NCBI GenBank assembly: GCA_964023205.1
Contig: OZ026837.1
Coordinates: 11,571,479 to 11,635,478 of the forward strand
Source: Lutraria lutraria
Taxonomy: Eukaryota; Mollusca; Bivalvia; Venerida; Mactridae
Direction of reading: 5' to 3'
Length of the DNA stretch: 64,000 bases
Positions 25,225-39,600 of this stretch are shown in pieces; position 1 is the first letter of the stretch; each line of letters starts with the position of its first letter. The position numbers and the translations under genes are program-made. The notes beneath the pieces were generated by a model. That model ran no database searches, was not told the origin of the DNA, and was given only the letters and a program-made list of their open reading frames with translations.

Positions 25225-25498
25225 ATTTTTTTTTTTCGTTACATGTTCCCAGAAATGTATATTATTTGTCCTGTGACATAGACTTTTATTGATGTCATTT
25301 GGTCAAATATTCAGTAATTCATCCTGTTCAACTACTTAATATAAATGAGATCAAAGTTTCAATGATTAAATTTATGTTCAACTTTTATTTCTAATAATCA
25401 TACATGTATTTATTTTGACAATGTTACCCAGAGTACCAGAATCCTTAACTGGTTTTAAAAATAAAATTAGAAGGTAAAAACTAACATACTTATGGCAT
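25225..25498. other. intergenic AT-rich spacer, nothing recognised
   Basis: Between the hairpin element and the 56-bp tandem repeat there is AT-rich sequence with no exon, repeat or RNA that I can support. Confidence 0.5.
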
Positions 25499-25661
25499 AC
25501 TGAGTCGATAAACCCAGGTTATACTAACTGCACACAGGGTGTAACTTATAGTATACTGAGTCGATAAACACAGGTTATACTAACTGCACACATGGTGTAA
25601 CTTATAGTATACTGAGTCGATAAACACAGGTTATACTAACTGCACACAGGGTGTAACTTAT
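25499..25661 (+). repeat. 56-bp tandem repeat, three copies
   Basis: Three head-to-tail copies start CTGAGTCGATAAACACAGGT and end in GTGTAACTTATAGTATA. They differ at very few positions (for example CCCAGG/CACAGG and CAGGG/CATGG), so the array is recent. Confidence 0.92.
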
Positions 25662-26041
25662 GGACACTATTGAAAACTGGCACAAAAACCTTAAATATTG
25701 TCTTATTGATTGTTTAATCAATAAATTAATTTGTTAAGTTGTTTATTATAGCAAATATTTGTCAATTGAGGCTCACTTTAAGTTTACTGATACTCTTTAA
25801 GTATTCCGATATGCCATCCATGTGTATATATGTATTCATGAATATAGAAATGAACCAGGTAACAAAAAATAAGTAAGCTTAGCCTTTTCCCAACCCCTTC
25901 AATTAAACCTAGGTTTAACTTGGTAATTAATTTGCTTGTCTTCTCTCTCAGCTTATGACCTCAATTAAGTACCATTAAGAAAATCTAGTTGTTAATCTTG
26001 TCAGATTTTAACTCACAAAAGCAAATGACATTGACAGGAGT

Positions 26042-26190
26042 GTACAGTGAAACCTGTGTTAGCTGCTACTTCTGAATAAAGGTCACCCTGTGGATAAAGG
26101 TCAAAATTACCTCCAAATAAAGACCACCTGTCAATAAAGACCACATTTTGTCTATCTCAAGGGTGGCCTTTGTTCACAGGTTTGACTGTA
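26042..26190 (+). mobile_element. CAGTC MITE, copy 2
   Basis: TA-flanked CAGTGAAACCTGTG...CACAGGTTTGACTG ends enclose the family's 'aataaaggtcacc' blocks. It is about 149 bp and slightly shorter than copy 3. Confidence 0.8.
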
Positions 26191-26291
26191 TGTGAACAAT
26201 AATTCTGGGTAGAGATTTTTTTTTCTCTAATTTTATCAGTTATATTTTTAGTTGGCATTAAAACCGATCTGTAAAAATGGTCAGGATAAAC

Positions 26292-26480
26292 AGTACTTAA
26301 TTTTTATGCTCCCAGCATCAAATGATGCTGGGGCACATAGTGGTTGACTTGTCCGTCATCTTCTGTTCATCTGTCTGTATGAGATTAGTTCAAGCTGCCA
26401 CCAGGGGCATATATAAATAGTCACAGTTTTCTGGTGAGTGATTATTGGACCATCATGGCCCGCTTGTTTGTGAATATTTG
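26292..26480 (+). repeat. dispersed repeat fragment (TTTTATGCTCCCAGCATC)
   Basis: It starts with a short palindrome, CCCAGCATCAAATGATGCTGGG, then reads 'gcacatagtggttgacttgtccgtc...', which resembles the beginning of dispersed bivalve-style repeats. The end is unclear. Confidence 0.4.
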
Positions 26481-26501
26481 GTTACCATTCGTAGACCTAA
26501 A

Positions 26502-26666
26502 ATTAAATGAGTGTTTCTGGTTACACGCTTATAAATAAGGGTATGCTAGGGCTTTTATTTTAAAAAAGTGTGAACAGGGATTTTCTGTCCCTCAGGCCTA
26601 ATAGAAAAGTTTAGGGTTGTAGAGAAAAATGAGGGTCAGTCGGATAACCAGAAACAAACATTTTAT
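26502..26666. repeat. MITE-like repeat with TTTCTGGTTA ends
   Basis: 'tgtttctggttacacgct' faces 'ggataaccagaaacaaaca' as inverted ends. The same design occurs at 29378-29597. Confidence 0.55.
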
Positions 26667-26766
26667 TTGTTTATACCTTTAATATGTAAACATGAATAGA
26701 TACATAAGGGTTAAACTAAACTCTTGATATGTGCATCATCATGATTTGGAATTAATTACTACCACT

Positions 26767-26948
26767 ATACAATCAATCTTGTGTTAGCAGTCACCTCTGA
26801 ATAAAGGCCACCCTGAAAATAAAGGCCATTCAATTAAAAACAGTTCATTATTATTTAGAACAAAATGACCTCATAATAAGACCATCTATCAATAAAGGCC
26901 ACATTTTGTCTTTCCCAAGGGTGGCCTTTGTTCACAGGTTTGACTGTA
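26767..26948 (+). mobile_element. CAGTC MITE, copy 3 (fullest)
   Basis: It runs from TACAATCAATCTTGTGTTAG to CACAGGTTTGACTGTA with all internal blocks, including the uninterrupted CACATTTTGTCTTTCCCAAGG junction that is split in copy 1. Length is about 182 bp. Confidence 0.82.
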
Positions 26949-27663
26949 TATGAAATAAGGCAACTATATATTATTAAGACTTAGTAAAGTCATTCTAGAT
27001 TTGAGAAAGTGGAAGTTGACATGTGATGTCATCATTTAGCTGGTAGTTTGTCCTAATATCTAATTTATAGTTCATTCATAAAGTGGACACTCTATTGACC
27101 CTAAGTGTTAAATTACAACGAGACACTGTGTCATTGTGTCGTGTACAATACGATGAAGATACATAGGTAACAATTTACCGTGAAGCTGTACAAATTTAAA
27201 CTGATGGATAGATAGATGGTGAAAATATTTTTTTGCGTATACTTATAATCGTGTAGTTATTACCTGTGATAATCTAAGTGTAAAATTGCATCTAATTTGA
27301 ATGGTAAGGTTACAGAGAGGAATTTAACTGTATGAATTCAGCACTTTAATTCTGTCAGGTACTTTTCAGTACCTACAAAATTGGTTCATTTGAAGAAAGA
27401 AAATCTAGCCTCAATAAAACAGAAGGGATAGTTTGTGAAACTCATAATTAGTTACTCATTAACATAATTAGTGTTGATTGATTTAATGTTATTTTTCTAT
27501 TTGACATTTGCTAACATGCAGATGTGTATTACAAGTCTTTAAATTTATGGATTGCATCTTTAACTCGCACATTCTGATATTTTGTGTTGTTTCAAGTTTG
27601 GAGGGTTCAACTTGGGCTAAAAAGTTGGTGTTGGATTATATGCGTTTCTTATAAGCATCAAAG

Positions 27664-30600
27664 ATGGGAATCTTTCGGACATTATGGACATTACGTAACA
27701 TTTTTATCATCATCATCACACCACTCCTGCTGCTGCCCCTTCTTGTAGAGGGATCAAAGGTCAGTATTTGATTATAAGTCTGTGAAATATAAGCAATTGT
27801 GTCTGAATTACAGCAATGCTACAATCTGAACAGTCAAACCTGTGTAAGCAACCACCCTTTGAGTAAAGGCCATTCTTTTAAAAACTGTCTTTGATTATTT
27901 AGAACAAAATGACCTGTCAATAAAGACCACCTTGCCACATTGTTTCTTTCCCCGAGGTGATTTTTGTTCACAGGTTTAACTGTATGAACTATGATTTGTT
28001 CAATGTAGAGAAATCATGACATTTGATCACCTTTGTGACCCAAAATGCTATGGTTTGATATTATCAAGTTGTGATATTGAAGAAACACAGAAAACTTGTT
28101 GTATTAATCATGAGGTGATCTTAATATTCAGATTGTCTCACAGTGAGGGTTTACACTACAGTGAATTTGAATTTTTAGCAGCTGATTTTCACAGGCATCT
28201 GTTTATATTTTTTAAGTTACCACATTAGTATCATCATGAGCATTAATTAAGGAACATGCATATATTATTATAGCAATTATTCAATATTTAATAATAAGGC
28301 AACATAATAATACAAATGTACTACAATCTGTTACTGTAACAATTATATTGCTAATGTTTACTTTATAGCTATCAGTCAAGTAAACATAAGGTTGTTGTAA
28401 TCAGAAATGAATATTTATAATACTTAAACAAACAGTAAAGTATTTCATCGAAGTCTATATAAAGCCATCTACAATATATTTTTATCCCATAAACACATTC
28501 AGCATGCATATTTCAAATGATACTACTATCAGAAATGTATTTCTATTACAGTATTAAAGAATGTAGGTATATTATTTTACAGCAATCGGCTGCTGGGTTC
28601 TGTCTGATACTGATGGCTGTATACTGGGCCACCGAGGCATTCCCTATTGCTGTAACGGCTCTACTTCCAGTAATGTTGTTTCCAATGACGGGATTAATGA
28701 CAGGAAAAGAAGTATCCATGACTTATATTACGGTAAGTTGATACAAGTATCTGATTTCTACAAGTGTTAGTGGTTTGGTAATGTAATATGCACCAAGTAC
28801 ATGTATATCATTTGAATGTGTATAAATCTATATCTGACAAGAAATGCTTCATAAATCTAAAAAGAGCAAAATCACATTTTTTTCATAATCTTGATTTTAT
28901 TTAACTCTATAATTTAACATGATTGTTACAAGTTATTGGAATAAAGTGTTCCAGAACATTTTACTCCACTGAACATTCAGCGTTCAAGCAGTGTTTGCTT
29001 AATTCTAATGTACCCTGCTTGCTTCTCAAATGGTATAAACAACAATGTATTTTACCTTGGAAAAATAGAAGTGCGCCTTATTAAAAATAAAAATGATTTC
29101 CAAGTTATCTCCCTTTCATTTCTATATATAGTTGCTTATCAACATTTACAGGCATTTGGGTATGACTCTTATCACATACAAACACCATTTCTGTCAATGA
29201 TAGGACTCAGTTTAAACACACCATCTCGATCATAATAGATGCTCCCAAAAATCCTATACTACTTGTCATATTTTATGATGAATTTTTGTATTAAATTTGT
29301 TTCAGATATATTCAGTATGTCTAAACATTAAATATAATTGTTAAAATGTTAAACCTACTAATGTGGAGGACATTTGCTTGGCCTAAAAAATGTTTGTTTC
29401 TGGTTACATGCTCTTTAAAAATCAAACATAGGGTAGTAAGGTAGGACCTTTTTTTGCTCCTAAATGTGCATCAGAAAAGGTTAAACATTTGAGAGTGGAT
29501 TTCCATTCCTCTTTATTTATTAAATGTCTAGGGTCATGGGGAAAGTCAAGAGTAGGTTGGGTTACCAGAAACAAACAAATTTTGTTTATGCCTTAGGGTT
29601 TATCTTATGTATGTTCTAGCTTGCTTGTATGTCAGAAGTTTTTTATGACAATTGTGAAAAGAGGTGACCTTCATCTGTCATGTTATGTATACAGTTTACA
29701 GACTTATATGATCCTATGAGTACTGTTGTTACTTCAAATTTTTATTTGTCACAAAATGAGTAAATGTTATAATTTTATAATCATAAAACTGTTTCTTTGT
29801 TAAGCTTCTAAAACAAGTACGGTAGTACGTTAATTGTTTTTTTTTAAGTTCACCTTAAGGACCTAATGAATTGTTCTTTCCATGTGGTCTCATGATTAAG
29901 TTGAAATATGGAGAAAACATTGAAATCTAGTCTTAAGTAGTGAAGTGTACATAAAACTGTGATGGTCTAAATATTGAGGTGTCCTTTATAAGTGAGATGG
30001 TCTTGAAAATTAAGTTGATAATGCAATATAGGTGGTCTTAAAATAGAGGTAGTCTGTATTTCAAGCTGTTATGGAAACTTAGAAGTTTTTATAGTGAGTT
30101 GGTCCTAAAACTTGGGTGGTCTTTATTCTGAAGTGGTCGTAATATTAAGCTGGTATTGCTATTAATAATGTACTCTTTATATAGAGGTGGTTGCAAAGTG
30201 AGAATTTACTGTACTCTACATTAAGGTTGTTTTGTACATTAATTTTGTACTTAAAAATCTAAACTTCAAAGTTTAAAGTTACTTTGTTGGGATGGTACAT
30301 TTGTAAGATTTAGAATTTACATACTGGGTGTTTTTAGTTCTTATACACTGTGCGTGTGAACTGTAATGAATACTGAGATGAGAGAGGACTTAATATGTCT
30401 GTACATTTATTTGTGGTTTGCATAATTATAATATCTTACCAGGCAGTTATAACTGTATAAAGTTATAATGTATTATGGTAAATAGAATACAGCTGGAGAT
30501 GATATTACCTTCAGATGCATAATATATGACTACAAAATATTAAGTTAGGTCATTTTACTATCAAGTCTGTATCATGAAAATAATTTTTTTAGCAAAGGTA

Positions 30601-33600
30601 GAAATTTGACCAATTTAAGTTAAGTCCTCTACATACAATATAGATATACTCTCAAACCTATGTTAGTGTCCACCTCCAAATAAAAGCCACCATGTGAATA
30701 AAGTTCATTCTTTTAAAAACCCATTGAATATTTATAACAAAATCACCTTTGAGTAAAGGCTACCTTTCAATAAATGCCACACACAATATCTTCTATATTT
30801 TTACATTACACATCATTTTAATGTTACAGGATGCCTCTATGTTGTTTGTTGGAGGATTAATAATGGCCGTGGCTGTAGAACACTGGAATATTCACAAAAG
30901 AATTGCCCTCAAGTTGTTGTTACTCATTGGTACAGAGCCAACCAGGTAATGCGGAACAAGAATATTAACATTGACTTAGCCCTAAGTTAGCTCATCAGGA
31001 ATAGGAGAGGGGTTATCTTGAGGGTGTGAGAATGTACTATTCCTCTTAGCCTTATAAAATATCTAGGGCTGCGTTGAACATTTTAGGGATTGGGTAACAA
31101 GATACAAACAATTTCTGAGAACAATGGATAGAAAACTGAGCAATACTTTTTCATTTGATTCTTGGACAAGTGTTTCCTAAACAAAAATCATTCTGTCGAA
31201 TGCTGGAAAGTTTTCTCACCTGTTTCAAGAAGTTGTGATCATTATTATTTCCTTTATTTGGCATTCATATTATTTATTATTTCCCATTGATTCAAGTACA
31301 TGCAAGTAATACAAACCAAAATTTGACCAACAGTTCATCACTTTGTAAATATCTGGTATGTAAGTCTAGGATACACCATAATTCTGGTATATAATAATAA
31401 TAATAATGTGCAAGTGTTTTAATCTTAATTGTATATAATATAGATATGGTCTTTAAGAAATCTACTGTATGTATACAGTAAATTAATGTCTTCCTCTAAT
31501 CTTTCAAATGAATTCGTTTGATTGTTGTTTTTTTTAATTACCTAAGAACATGTTCCGTGAAATTTTCACACGGTATCTGCTCGGTTACAAGATGTTTGCA
31601 ATTTCATTCTTTAGCACATGAGAATGCATGCCATAAATCCGATAAAAACTATGTTTGTATCACAGTCTATATTTAGTTCTTAGATAAATACACTAGGAAA
31701 TTCTGCCAGGCCTGGTCTGTAAATATTTATCATTGAGGAAGCTGACAATACAAAGCATATCTGTGAACTTTGTGCAGTTTGTGTATACATCAAACATATC
31801 ATTATGTTAGAGTTCTCACCTGGATTAATGCTAACTTATGTTGCTAATGATGTGCATTTCAAACATTAACCTTTAAGTTATATCTGACAATAGATCCCCT
31901 TAACAATCTTTAGGATAGAATACTTTTATAAACAACCATGGGGTTGCAAGATTTTTAAGTTTAGATAAACTATCTGAGCTATACATCATAAATTATGTTT
32001 TGTTCTTTATCTTTATTTCAATGCATGCAATGGAATTGATTACTGCATGAATGAAGTATCTTTTCAATAAATATGTAAGTACATGTACTGTATAAACATG
32101 TATTTGAATAAATGTAAGGTAATTACAAAAACATGTATTAGGCATTTATTACCTCATAAAATGTTTATTGTCTGAAGCCTCAGTTGCTTCATTTAATAGT
32201 TAAGGGTTTATAATGCAAGCCAATACCATGTTATGCTTGTTCGTGGTCAAGTAGCTATGGTCTGTGATTAGTAATCACCAGCCCTCACCACTATGAGTTA
32301 AACTCCCAGCTGGTACCAGACAAGTTTCTCAGGTCCGAAAGTCTTCCAGCTAGGTTATACATGAAGAAGGTTGGTGGCTCTACCCAGGTGTACACCTGGG
32401 GTTTGTCTCTGACTGTTGATGAGACATTTAACCCAATTTAAGCTGAAGAAAAATCAAAAATAGTTTTTAGCATCAAATCAAATATTAGGTCCAACAATCA
32501 TATAACTATGATGTTACATAACATTCCATGCTTCAAGGTAAGATTTTCACATTTCATGTTGCAGTACAGACACAGTCAATAGTTTAGCTTTAAGGTTGCA
32601 GTATTGGTCTCCCTTTTGTTGCAGTGTCCTCAAACAAAGCATCTAACTTCAAACAGGGCCCCTTTAGTTTAATACATGATATTGTTGATTAAGGTTTGAT
32701 TATTACAGATCAACACTTTTTTACATCTTGTTTCATTTAATATAGTTCAATAAATAATAAACTCATCTCTTAACATATCTTGAGGTGATCAGGTACGTCA
32801 ACAGACAGCAAGTCCAAAAGGCACGACATAGAGGTATATGGGGCATGCCAAAAAAGTGTAAAAAAGGGTTCAGCCTGTGCAAGGACTTACATAATGTATA
32901 TAAGTCCTTGGCCTGTGTGAATTTTTACAGTATTTAAGATATTGTATTACAATAATTCCAGATTAATGCTTGGAATGATGTTACCAGCCTGGTTTCTATC
33001 CATGTGGACTAGTAATATAGCTACTACTGCCATGATGTGTCCTATAGCTGATGCTCTGTTGAAGGAACTTGAGGAAGGAGAATCTGAGAACATTGATGAG
33101 GAACATAGTAAGTAAACTTTAATGTCTTTATTGGAAGCATTATGTAATTGCATGCAGACCTGTAGGAAGTAATTTCAGATTGGGGAGGGGGCTAGTAATG
33201 CCCCCTTTCAAAGAAAAGGGGGTATATTGCTTTGCACATGTCGGTCGGTCAATCCATTAGGCAGACCGTCCATCGATCAGTCCGTCTGTAACTGAATCTT
33301 GTCCACCAGTAATTAGAGAACAATTTGGCCTAAGATGGTCTTCATACATACATGCAGATAACCCCAAATAATTTTTAGTACAATTATTATTTTAGCTCAA
33401 GGTCTTACTATTCAGTTGGCCTTTAGAGGGCATCCATGTTTCACAAACACTTCATATTCAAGTTTTTTGACTTACAACGGGAGGAGGGATATAGCCCTTT
33501 TTGATTACCAATACAGCAGAAATAATTAGGGATGGGTGGACAAATTAAGCTTCTCGTAGTTCCTATGGCCTTGTATTGAATATACCCTAGTCCTTTTTAT

Positions 33601-36600
33601 TCCTATCATGACCAGTTGCTTTTTTTCTCATCAAGCATGTATGAAAACATCTTGTAAACACCTAATACTAGTCAATGCAATCTGGTAGATTTGTACAGTT
33701 CATGACAAGTTGTCTTTTTTCTAAGTAACCACAAATTAAATGTCCAAATATGCTAACTAATAGATTTGCTTTATCAAAATTTTGTGTTGCATTATTAGAT
33801 AATCGTAAAAATTGTGTGATCATCATATGAGGTTTTACTGTATTGTTAATTGGAATTGCTGATTGTTCATCTTTTGTGTGCAAGGGATATTCTTTATTAC
33901 AGAAAATAACATGAAATCTGTACCAAATTATGGGTCAATGTCCTGCAAAACAGGTTTAGATTTTATCATTTTCACCCATATTTACAGTAATAGCTAGATT
34001 GCTCAAGCCTCAATCCCACTTCAATTCCTTTCCAAGGTCCGCAACAGTGCTTTAAATATTGCAGTCTGCCTGTTTATCAGGCCCGTAGGAAGCGATAATT
34101 TGGATTGGGAGGGAGGGCTAATTTAGATTTTTGTCTGACTAGTGGGGGGGGGGAGAATCAGCTGACAACTTGGAAGGATCAGCTGACAACCAGGGGATCA
34201 GTTAACGCCCCCTTTATTATTAAAGCCCCTCTAGCACCCTGGTTCCTACGGTCCTGTTTATACCTTCCTTTTTCTGTTTTTAGCTCACATGTCACAAAGT
34301 GACAAAGTGAGCTATTAGGATCACTCTCCGTCCGGCGTCATGCGGTGTGCGTCGTGCGTCGTCAAACTTTATGTTGTGACCACACTAGGGGCCACATTTT
34401 TAGCTCAATTTTAGCAAAACTGGGTCAGAACGTTAATATTAACAAAATCTCGGACGAGTTCGATATTGGGCCGTTTTCGGTAAAAAACTAGGTCACCAGG
34501 GCCAAATAAGGGAAAACCTTGTGAACACTCTAGAAGTCACTGTTTTGATTGGATGATCATGATCATGAAACCTTGTCAGAATGTTTGTCTTCATAATATC
34601 TTGGGCGAGTTCGAACATGGGTCATCTTGGGTCAAAAACTAGGTTGCTAGGTCAAATCTTATGAAAAACCATGTTAACACTGTAGATTTCACAGTTAATA
34701 TTGGATCTTCACCAAACTTTGTCAAATCGTTTGTTTTAATGATATATCGGTCAAGTATAAATATGGGTCATCTGGGGTCAATAACTAGGTCACCAGGTCA
34801 AATCTTAGGAAAACTTTGTTAACACTGTAGATGTCACAGTTTTAATTGGATCTTCACCAAACCTTGTCAGAATGTTTGCCTCAAAGATACGTGGGTCAAG
34901 GTTGAACATGGGTCAGCCGGGGTCAAAAATTGGGTCACCAGGTCAAATCTTAGGTAAAAATCTTGTAAAAGCTCTAAAAGTCATGGTTTTATTTGGATCT
35001 TGGCCAAAACTTGTCAGGTTGTTTGTCTTAATGATATTGAGGAGAAGTTCAAATATGGGTCACCTAGGGTCAAAAACCAGGTCACAAGGTCAAATCTTAG
35101 GAAAACCTTATTTACACTGTAGATGTCAAATTTTGATCGTATCTTCACCTAGTCAGAATGTTTGTCTTAATGATATGTAAGACAAATTCGAACATAGATC
35201 GTCTGGTGTCAAAAACTAGGTCACGAGGTCAAATCTTAGGAAACGCTTGTCTATGCTGTAGTTATCATGGTTTTGATTGGATCTTCACCAAATTTTGTCA
35301 GAATGTTTGTCTTATTTATATGTAGGACAAGTTCTAACATGGGTCATCTGGGGTCAAAAACTAGGTCACCGGTTCAAAACAATGTTTTAATGAGTGAACA
35401 GTGATTGTCATGTGAGCGATATAGGGCCATCTTGGCCCTCTTGTTTGTTTTCCAGATGAAAGTTTTTTCTGCTTCAATCAAATTTAGTTATTAATAATAT
35501 GCTATTCTAAGATGTGGCTATTTTCAGTAATTGTCAATGTCACTTTCATTAACAAAACAACATAGACATTTCAAACTCATGACTGGTTCCTGTCTTTTAT
35601 AATTCAGATATCTGTACAAGAGAGGAACCAAAATAATTCCCAGCTGTAGAAAACTAATGAAAAAATATTAGTGCTAACTTAGCAATTTTATGAAGTATAT
35701 ATTAGTATTAATAACTATTTTTATATATTACAGGCACTGCCTCAAGTCCATTACAGAAACATGAAGCAGGAAACACAGATCTTTTAGACACTGATGTAGA
35801 TGTAGAATTAACTGTAGATAGGTAGAGAATATTTATTCAAAATATTTAGACACGTTATAATTTTTTTTATAACAATTTCAAATTCGAGCAATTTTATACA
35901 TACTCAAAAATGTGAATTTGCAGTTTATACAGTGTCACTCCAAATACCTGTAAATGTAACCATAGCAACATATAATATTAATCAATGCACCATGTTTGTA
36001 TTACTCTGATCTAAAAGTTTATCCAAATACACACAAAAATGTACCATGCATGTCTAAGAATATTGCTTCAGTTGTATAAAAAATCAAATTTTGCAGCTGT
36101 TCAAATCCCACCCAGGGGTCTGTCTTGCTGTCTTTAGATGTACTTAAAGTTTCCAAGTGTTTTCCTCCACTGTCAAAGCTTGAATCTTGTCAAATAACCC
36201 TTGCTGTACGGTGCAGCATTTAACTACAGTGGAAAAGTGCAATAAATAAATTTAAACTTGATCATTCAGTGGGACTGCTGGAGACAAGTATAAATCAGCT
36301 GATAGGGTAAACAGAGGACCATCTAAAGATCATCTACAGTTAGCTAAGGCAATGACTATCAGTATAGCTTATGCTGCCAATGTTGGTGGTACCACAACTA
36401 TCACAGGATGCTCCTCAAACATCATCCTGAAAGGTCTTGCAGATGAGTAAGTGTCTTTGCCGATAAGAACGTTTCTCAGAAATTTATATATATTTATTCA
36501 CACTATTATACATGAATTCATGAGCCAAGTGCTGTGTTTAGAAAATCCGTGAAATGGGTGAGGTGACTGTATCAGTGCTTTACAACAGGCATAGTAAAAA

Positions 36601-39600
36601 ACTAGGAAAAACTATTCAAAATAAGAGTTGGGATATAAATGCCCTAGCTGTCCTCCTAACTCTGGGGGCAACCCTGAAATGACCATAGCTGTCAACTGGA
36701 CTGCTAAATACCAGATAAAGATATAACTATCATTCATCACTGTATCTTATTCCTTGTCTTTTTGTTTACTTTGTACCTAGAAATCATTACATCTAACATG
36801 TTGCATTTGAGTTGATATTGTATTGATACTGCATTTGTACTTTACAAAAATTTATTGAATTAATTTTCGCAATTTCTGTATTGGTGAAATTTGATTTAAA
36901 CATAGATATAAAATACATATTTGTACATTTTAGAATATTTGCTGATCATGGATTAAGCTCAGGGATATCATTTGGAACCTGGCTGGTACTCGGTTTTCCT
37001 GTATCTTTACTCATCTTTATATTGCTCTTCCTGTGGCTCACATTCTACTTTAGAGGCTGCAGGTTGGTTCTCACTTACTGTTTTATATGTAATGAATATT
37101 TAAAAAATCTCTTTCTGTATCAAATAAGGTCATTGTATTGAAAGAGGAAAATTAATATACTAGATTTTGTAGTTCAGTTTATCTGACTTACCCAATGTTT
37201 AAGTAATCAATAAAAATATTATCAGAACATTTTTTTGTGATTCAGTTAAGCATACAGTTTGTTTGTGAGTGTGTGTCTGTTTGTTTGTTCCCTGTGTTTG
37301 CAAACTCACTCGCTCACTAGTGCTCGCTTGCTTGCTTATCAGTCGTTTAGTTGTATGGAGAGAGTTGACAAAATGTTGTCCTGTTATATTAATTTTACTG
37401 TCAGTCATTTTAAATTTTGTTGTTTAAAGTTGTAATTACAAAATATGATGAAGGACCTGTTGTTTTTATGCTTTCAGTTGTTTTAAGAATAGAAAAGCAA
37501 ACTGTCAGGGTGTCAGAGAATATATCAAGAGAGAATATAAGGCACTTGGTCCAGTAATGTAAGCATTTACATGTTCATTTGTCAACCAAAAAACTACAAT
37601 GAAATAAGGTTGTAGTGAAATTTTATATATTGAAGAATCTGACACTAGGAAGTATTTAATATGTTTCTTCAAACTCATCGTTATTTATTAAATTGCTTTC
37701 AGTATAAGGAAATATGGTTACGATGCAGTTATTATTCAGATCTTAAGAATTCATTTTAGTTCTGTTTTTCTGTGTATAAATGTTCATTCAAGCAGTTTTG
37801 TTTTTGTGTCAAATGATTTTCATTCAGGTGCAATTAATTCACTTGTCAAGATGATTGTCCATTTCTAACAATTTTAATAGGTTAATATCACTGCATAAAG
37901 GACAATGAAATCAAATTTCCATCTAGCTATGCTTTGCTGTTGCTGGTGTATGAATGCTTAATTTTGCAATGCGTCTTTCAGGTTTCCAGAAATTATGGTC
38001 ATCAGTTTATTTGTTCTGTTGGTTATCTTGTGGGTTTCTAGAGATTTAGGTGGAGCTGGTGGCTGGGGAAATCTCTTTAAGAAAAAGTAAGTTGTTTTTT
38101 ATCATCTATATGTATTAAGCCTGACCAAAATAGGTGCTCTAAATCTGATTTACTGAAGATGGTTGCATATACATGTACATTAATAATAATAATAGTAAAA
38201 TCTGTAGTTCTTGAAGGTAACATATTAGGTATCATGTATCAGTAAAACATATTTTTTTCACAGAAAGAACATAATTAAAAGATACAAAACTTATTTACAA
38301 TATGGCCTTCAGTTAAAATTTATGTGATTTGCATAATCATACAGAGTACAAATGTATGTAAATTGTATGTATGTTTAATTTACTGATATGTAGATGTATA
38401 CATATGATTTATATACATTTTACAGATAAGATATCATGTATGTGTAATTCACATATATTTCACATTATATGTATTGAATATATATTTCACAGATACATGT
38501 ATATGTGTATTTTACATGTGTATTTTACATGTACATTTCACATGCATATTATAATGTATGTATATTTCACATGCATATATAATGAATGTACATTTCACAT
38601 GCATACATAATGAATGTATATTTCACATGCATAGATAATGAATGTATATTTCACATGCATATATAATGAATGCACATTTCACATGCATATATAATGAATG
38701 TACATTTCACATGCATACATAATGAATGTATATTTCACATGCATATATAATGTATGTATATTTCACATGCATACATAATGAATGTATATTTCACATGTAT
38801 ACATAATAAATGTATATTTCACATGTATATATAATGAATGTATATTTCACATGTATATATATTGAATGTATATTTCACATGTATAAATATTGAATGTATA
38901 TTTCACATGTATATATAATGAATGTATATTTCACATGTATAAATATTGAATGTATATTTCACATGTATATATAATGAATGTATATTTCACATGTATATAT
39001 AATGAATGTATACTTCACATGTATATATAATGAATGTATATTTCACATGTATATATAATGAATGTATATTTCACAGATATGTTACAGATTCAGCAGCACC
39101 TACTCTAGTATCAGCTCTGCTCTTCCTTATTCCTGCAAATCTTCCAGCATTCTTCAAGTCAAGTATGATATATTCATTGTACATTCAAACCTCACTTAGC
39201 AGCCATCTCTATATTATGTCCTCCTCACTGCTAAGACAATATAATTAATTGTCTCAATATCGATGGTAGACACAGGACACTGGTTCATATTGATTAGCTC
39301 CAAATAAGATAAATTCATTCAGAGATGGCTGCTTAAAAAAATCTGTATTGTTGATACTTTTTATTCTAAATATAATATTGATAGCAATGCCCATATGATA
39401 ATGAATGACTCACTGAAGTGAAAAAAATTCAATTATTATTTTTTGCATGTACAAAACAAAACATTAAATGTGATAAGCTACTTATTGATGTTCATCCTGT
39501 CAGAATATTCATTTCATATATTATGTTTCATTTCTGTATTATGTTGTTGTAGAAGATCGACCTACGTCAGTGAAACCATTACTTACATGGAGAGTGGTTC

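Noticed and set aside
34872..35180. 102-codon frame on the plus strand and its counterpart at 53634-53840
   Set aside because: Both lie inside Helitron-like elements and read through the 145-bp tandem units; no domain.
38371..39248. Open frames with repeated [13 protein letters not shown] residues
   Set aside because: Direct translation of the 28-bp minisatellite and of exon 39077-39162 in its own array context.
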